This document shows, piece after piece, positions 60,086 through 64,000 of a stretch of 64,000 bases of DNA (positions are counted from its first letter, which is position 1; each line of letters opens with the position of its first letter). A program made the translations under genes and the position numbers. Under the pieces are notes generated by a model. It did not search any database and had not been told where the DNA came from. It was given only the letters and a program-made list of their open reading frames with translations. Source of the DNA: Dawidia cretensis (GTDB taxonomy: Bacteria > Bacteroidota > Bacteroidia > Cytophagales > Cyclobacteriaceae); contig NZ_JAHESE010000002.1 of NCBI RefSeq assembly GCF_018598175.1, positions 62,001 to 126,000 on the forward strand. The letters are read 5' to 3'.

Positions 60086-63000
60086 ATGAGTATTCGGATG
60101 ACAAATAACACGCTTATGCGATATATTTCTGACGATATCCATCTGGTTGCAACAGATTTGTCCAATCACCTGAGTTGCGAGCATTTGACCCAACTGAACC
60201 GACGGGTGGCCGCCAGGGAAATACCGAGGCCTTCCTGGCATGACCCTTCTCTTGAAGTGCTCATAAAACGCGGTGAGGAACATGAAGCGGCATACGTTGA
60301 ATATTTAAAAACGAAAGGTCTTTCGTGGATATACTTGAAGGGACAACCGTTGGAGGCTACGCTCCAGGCGATGAAGGACGGAAAGGATGTGATTGTTCAG
60401 GCTTTTCTGGAGGCAGGAAAGTGGTCGGGGTATTCGGATGTCCTTCTGAAAGTGCCGGGGAGAAGTAAATTCGGGGACTGGTCGTACGAAGTGCAGGATA
60501 CTAAATTGTCACAAAACACAAGGGCTTCGGCAATTTTGCAATTGTGTTTGTACTCCGATTTGTTATCGCAGCTTCAGGATTACGTCCCCGAGAAGATGCA
60601 CATTGTAAAACCAGGTGTGCAATTTCCCGCCGAATCCTATCGTTTTGCTGAGTTCCGGGCCCACTATAATTTGATTCGGAAAAATCTTGAATACACGATG
60701 ACCCGACCGGCGTTGCCAACATACCCCGACATTTCGGAGCATTGTTCGATCTGCAGCTGGTGGCGCACATGCGACCAAAAGCGCCATGATGACGATCATC
60801 TTTCACTCGTAGCCGGCATAAGATCGCTTCAGATCGTCGAGCTCGAAAGACAGAAGATCGCTACGTTGGAACAGTTCGCAACGACAGACAAGCTTGCACG
60901 TCCGGAACGTGGTAATAAAGAAGCGCTCGATAAAAAGCAGCGTCAGGCCGGTATACAGTTAGACGGCAGAAATCAGGCAAGGCTGCTATATAATATTCAG
61001 CCGATAGAGTCGGGACGCGGGTTAAATCGGTTGCCGGAACCTGACGAAGGAGATGTTTACTTTGATATCGAAGGAGATGCTTTTTATGAGGACGGAGGAC
61101 TTGAATACATTCTTGGATATGTTTATAAGGAGAATGGGGAGCTGGTATATCGGCGAATATGGTCGACGAATCGGAAGGAAGAGGGGCTTGCCTTTGAGCA
61201 ACTCATGAAGTTTATAATGGCCAGATGGAAGCGCTATCCAAAGATGTATATTTATCACTTTGCACCGTATGAGCCTTCCGCGGTTAAGCGATTGGCACGG
61301 GTACATGCGCGGTTCGAGCAGGAGGTAGATAGGCTACTCCGCGCGGAGCGGTTTGTTGACTTGCACGCCGTCTTTAAAGAGTCATTGCTGGCGAGTGTCG
61401 AAGTTTATTCGCTGAAAGAGCTCGAGAAGTTCACACCGTATACCCGGAAGGTGGCGCTGCACGATGCCAGCCTAGCAAGAAAGTCGGTCGAGATTGCGTT
61501 GGAGCTTCATGATTTTAAATCACTGCCGGATGAAACTGCCCGAACGGTCGAGGCATACAACGAAGATGACTGCTTTGCTACCGAAGCACTACATCAATGG
61601 TTGGAGCGTTTACGTTCTGAAAGTGCGCTGGCCGGAACAAAATTTGACCGGCCTGAATTGAAAACAGGCGAGGCCGGTGAGGAAATACAGCAGTTGGATA
61701 TTCGTTCGCAGGCAATTTATAAAGCATTGGTGGAAAAGTTGCCGGATGACAGGACCACGTGGACCAGCGAGCATCGTGCTAAGTGGCTTTTGGCACACCA
61801 GGTTGAATATTTCAGACGGGAGCTGAAAAGCGCATATTGGGAATTCTTTCGTGTTCATGAGTTGGAATATGAGGATCTGTTGGATGAACGGCATGCTATA
61901 ACGGGTTTGAAACTTGTCGGGGAGCTTCCCAAAGGAAAGAGCGAACGGAGCGTAACACATCGCTATTCCTTCCCACCCCAGGAACTAAGTATTGCGGAGG
62001 GTGACAGCCTGGTAGAGGTGAAGGGTGACGACGTCGGCTCCGTTAGAGCTGTTTCGTTGGAGAACTATACCGTTGACATAAAGAAATCCGGTAAAACGGT
62101 AGAGGTCCACCCGGTCTCCGTGCATGTTCGGGACATTATCACGCCGCGGTCACTTGAAGTATCATTACTCAACCTGGCGAATGACGTTGTTGAATACGGG
62201 CTGGCGCATACATGGCCGGATCATGCGGCAAAGGATATATTGATGAGGCGGGACCCCAAGCTGTTAGATGGAACAACAGGAGCATTTGTGCGGGCAGGCG
62301 AAAACACCGTGGATGCTGCTATCCGGATCGCGCTTGGTCTTGACAAGAGCTACCTGGCGATTCAGGGACCGCCGGGATCGGGTAAAACCTATACGGGCGC
62401 CAGGACGATTGCTGAATTGGTGAGCTCGGGTAAGAAGGTCGGGATTACCGCCGTCAGCCATAAGGTTATCCGGAATCTTTCACTTGCAACGCTCAAAGAA
62501 GTATCAAAAGCTGGTCGTAGTATCAGTTTTGTTCATAAAGTTAGCGGGAAAGGGGCGGCATGCCCAGATGGGATTGTGGAAGTGACAAAAGCCGATGAAG
62601 TGATTGCTGCGTTGAACAAAGGCAGTGTCGGATGTGGCACAGCCTGGCTTTGGGCAGAAGAAACTTCACGAGAGACATTAGATTATCTATTTGTCGATGA
62701 GGCTGGGCAGATGTCTCTGTCTCACGTACTGGCGGCATCGCGCGCTGCCAGGAACCTCGTTTTACTTGGTGATCCACAACAGCTCGAGCAACCACAGAAA
62801 GGGGCCCATCCCGAAGGGAGTGATGTTGCAGCGCTTGCGTATCTGCTGGAGGGGCACTTCACGGTACCCGAGGGGAGGGGGTTATTCCTGGATATCACAC
62901 GGCGGCTTCATCCCGACATCTGCCGGTTTACATCTGAAATATTCTATGAAAACAAACTGCAATCCCTGCCCGGACTGGAGAAGCAGGTGATCTCCGGAAG

Positions 63001-63355
63001 TACCCCCTTTGACGGAGCGGGGCTAAATTATGTCCCCGTGCCACACAAAGGAAACCAGAGTAAATCAAAAGAAGAGGTGGATGCCATAACTGCGATTGTG
63101 GGTAAGCTTTTGGCAGGCGGGCGTTGGACAAATGAAGAAGGAACGGAGCAGCAGATCACGCGAAAAGATATTCTCATCGTCGCGCCCTTTAATGCACAGG
63201 TAAGCGCGCTTCGCGAACGGCTACCCGAAATTGAAATCGGTACAGTGGACAAGTTTCAGGGCCAGGAGGGGGCCGTGGTTATCTACTCCATGACGTCGTC
63301 CACGGTTGAAGATGCACCCCGCGGAATGAGTTTTCTTTTTAGTCCGACCGATTGA
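60086..63355 (+). CDS. TM0106-type RecB-like nuclease fused to SF1 (DNA2-like) helicase
   Basis: Multi-domain DNA/RNA-processing protein. N-terminal PD-(D/E)XK RecB-like nuclease region (about 1-300; DVLLKVPGRSKFGDWSYEVQDTKLS, and a cysteine set HCSICSWWRTCDQKRH for an Fe-S cluster). Then an RNase H-like exonuclease domain (about 315-520; VYFDIEGDAF, YIYHFAPYEPSAVKRLA, EAYNEDDCFATEALH). Then the SF1 helicase (Walker A GPPGSGKT, Walker B LFVDEAGQM, GDPQQLEQPQKG, and VDKFQGQEGAVVIYSMTSS). The start at 60086 is the first of several Mets. The open frame stops at 63355 in FLFSPTD, before helicase motif VI; the rest of the gene is in the next frame (see next entry). No adjacent defence or repair partner. 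Confidence 0.88.
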   Translation: MSIRMTNNTLMRYISDDIHLVATDLSNHLSCEHLTQLNRRVAAREIPRPSWHDPSLEVLIKRGEEHEAAYVEYLKTKGLSWIYLKGQPLEATLQAMKDGKDVIVQAFLEAGKWSGYSDVLLKVPGRSKFGDWSYEVQDTKLSQNTRASAILQLCLYSDLLSQLQDYVPEKMHIVKPGVQFPAESYRFAEFRAHYNLIRKNLEYTMTRPALPTYPDISEHCSICSWWRTCDQKRHDDDHLSLVAGIRSLQIVELERQKIATLEQFATTDKLARPERGNKEALDKKQRQAGIQLDGRNQARLLYNIQPIESGRGLNRLPEPDEGDVYFDIEGDAFYEDGGLEYILGYVYKENGELVYRRIWSTNRKEEGLAFEQLMKFIMARWKRYPKMYIYHFAPYEPSAVKRLARVHARFEQEVDRLLRAERFVDLHAVFKESLLASVEVYSLKELEKFTPYTRKVALHDASLARKSVEIALELHDFKSLPDETARTVEAYNEDDCFATEALHQWLERLRSESALAGTKFDRPELKTGEAGEEIQQLDIRSQAIYKALVEKLPDDRTTWTSEHRAKWLLAHQVEYFRRELKSAYWEFFRVHELEYEDLLDERHAITGLKLVGELPKGKSERSVTHRYSFPPQELSIAEGDSLVEVKGDDVGSVRAVSLENYTVDIKKSGKTVEVHPVSVHVRDIITPRSLEVSLLNLANDVVEYGLAHTWPDHAAKDILMRRDPKLLDGTTGAFVRAGENTVDAAIRIALGLDKSYLAIQGPPGSGKTYTGARTIAELVSSGKKVGITAVSHKVIRNLSLATLKEVSKAGRSISFVHKVSGKGAACPDGIVEVTKADEVIAALNKGSVGCGTAWLWAEETSRETLDYLFVDEAGQMSLSHVLAASRAARNLVLLGDPQQLEQPQKGAHPEGSDVAALAYLLEGHFTVPEGRGLFLDITRRLHPDICRFTSEIFYENKLQSLPGLEKQVISGSTPFDGAGLNYVPVPHKGNQSKSKEEVDAITAIVGKLLAGGRWTNEEGTEQQITRKDILIVAPFNAQVSALRERLPEIEIGTVDKFQGQEGAVVIYSMTSSTVEDAPRGMSFLFSPTD

Positions 63356-63516
63356 ATGTTGCCACCAGTCGCGCAAGGTGTATTTGTATCCTGGTAGCCA
63401 ATCCCGGGTTGCTTCAGCCGGATTGTCGGACGATAGATCAGATGCGATGGGCGAATGCCTTGTGCAGATATGTAGAAATGGCTCGGGAGGTTTCAGCTAT
63501 CGAATTGTCAAAATAG
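63346..63516 (+). pseudogene. Displaced 3' end of the nuclease-helicase gene
   Basis: Directly after the premature stop another frame encodes RLNVATSRARC, helicase motif VI, then the usual TM0106-family ending (CRTIDQMRWANALCRYVEMAREV) to TAG at 63514-63516. Inserting one A after CCGA (about 63346) restores SPNRLNVATSRAR in one frame, giving about 1143 residues in total. A single-base deletion or sequencing error is the simplest reading. Confidence 0.75.
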
Positions 63517-63588
63517 GTATATAATTGACATCGGGCTACTCCTTTTGTAAGATGCAATCTACTGAGCAATTTTATGTATTTTTAGGTC

Positions 63589-64000
63589 ATGCGTCAACTG
63601 GCAGCCATTCTATTTGCAGACATTACCGGGTACACAGCCATCATGCAGGAAAACGAACAGCTTGCCCGGTTGAAGCGGAAACGATTTAAAGACATATTGA
63701 CAGGCGCCGTTCAAACCTTCGAAGGAAAAATACTCCAGAATTATGGCGATGGCTCACTGGTTATTTTCAACAGCGCCCGTCAGGCTGTATCCTGTGGCAT
63801 AAAAATACAAACGCAATTACAAGAAGAACCTCGTGTTGATGTCCGCATCGGCATACACATCGGCGATGTGAGCGTGGAAGACGAATCCATCTATGGCGAT
63901 GGCGTGAATATAGCGTCACGCATCGAATCGGCCGCTATACCGGGCAGCGTTCTTATTTCCGGCAAGGTGTATGAGGAAATTAAAAATCAGGACGATATCA
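63589..64000 (+). CDS. Class III adenylate/guanylate cyclase, cut by right edge
   Basis: 137 codons of an N-terminal cyclase catalytic domain beginning MRQLAAILFADITGYTA. Metal-binding Asp11 (FADITGYT) and Asp54 (NYGDGSLVIF), and the transition-state pair Asn107/Arg111 (DGVNIASRIE), are present, so it should be active. The base-selecting position before YGDG is Asn, not the usual adenine-selecting Lys, so ATP versus GTP preference is open. Bacteroidota homologues often continue with TPR or TolB-like regions; that part lies outside the window. Confidence 0.9.
   Translation, partial: MRQLAAILFADITGYTAIMQENEQLARLKRKRFKDILTGAVQTFEGKILQNYGDGSLVIFNSARQAVSCGIKIQTQLQEEPRVDVRIGIHIGDVSVEDESIYGDGVNIASRIESAAIPGSVLISGKVYEEIKNQDDI

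Noticed and set aside
1-64000. tRNA, rRNA, CRISPR, insertion sequences, prophage
   Set aside because: Looked for cloverleaf-like segments, regular short repeats, transposase motifs and phage genes; none found by eye.

Overview
The window reads as chromosomal DNA of a Bacteroidota bacterium, most likely a Cytophagales-type soil glycan degrader with moderate GC. The support is two SusC/SusD pairs, type IX secretion (T9SS) sorting domains with a PorP/SprF partner, many Sec/lipoprotein glycoside hydrolases, a Reg_prop/Y_Y_Y sensor kinase, a LytS/LytTR pair, and a Bacteroidota-type -7 promoter element (TAnnTTTG). No rRNA, tRNA, CRISPR array, insertion sequence or phage gene was recognised.

Layout. 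1-7 kb: a GxGYxYP-family protein cut by the left edge, a GH71/99-like lipoprotein with a beta/gamma-crystallin tail, and a giant propeller sensor kinase. 7-14 kb: a parvulin-type isomerase and a T9SS surface module (LRR protein with type B sorting domain, Ig-like repeat protein with type A sorting domain, PorP/SprF protein). 14-21 kb: a frameshifted SUKH gene, a large PVC-type cytochrome c/HEAT lipoprotein and an orphan FtsX-type ABC permease. 21-29 kb: exported RraA-like protein, Tat-exported enolase-superfamily dehydratase and a SusC (frameshifted)/SusD pair. 29-37 kb, minus strand: a tight five-gene run GH3 - FAH-type dehydratase - 2,5-dioxovalerate dehydrogenase - IlvD/Edd dehydratase - GntP permease, which together form a non-phosphorylating pentonate-to-2-oxoglutarate route. 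37-41.5 kb: AraC regulator, FGGY kinase, GH43. 42-53 kb: a second polysaccharide utilisation locus (PUL) with GH92, SusC, SusD, lipocalin-like lipoprotein, DUF5005/DUF4185-like lipoprotein, a decayed sialate O-acetylesterase and GH172 (DUF2961). 53-60 kb: LytTR regulator and LytS-type kinase, vWA lipoprotein, small membrane protein, and a sugar dehydrogenase-cytochrome c lipoprotein. 60-64 kb: a TM0106-type nuclease-helicase and the start of a class III nucleotide cyclase.

Working model. Surface enzymes and two SusCD pumps take up pentose/hexose-containing glycans. Exported dehydratase/aldolase-type enzymes and periplasmic cytochrome-linked dehydrogenases would produce or process sugar acids. 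GntP would import aldonates, and IlvD/Edd, FAH and dioxovalerate dehydrogenase would funnel pentonates into the TCA cycle.

Main caution. Four genes (SUKH, SusC, small membrane protein, nuclease-helicase) are each broken by an apparent loss of one base in or next to a short homopolymer. This looks more like residual assembly indels than biology. The sialate O-acetylesterase at 51.5 kb, with stops, a frameshift and a large internal deletion, is a genuine relic.
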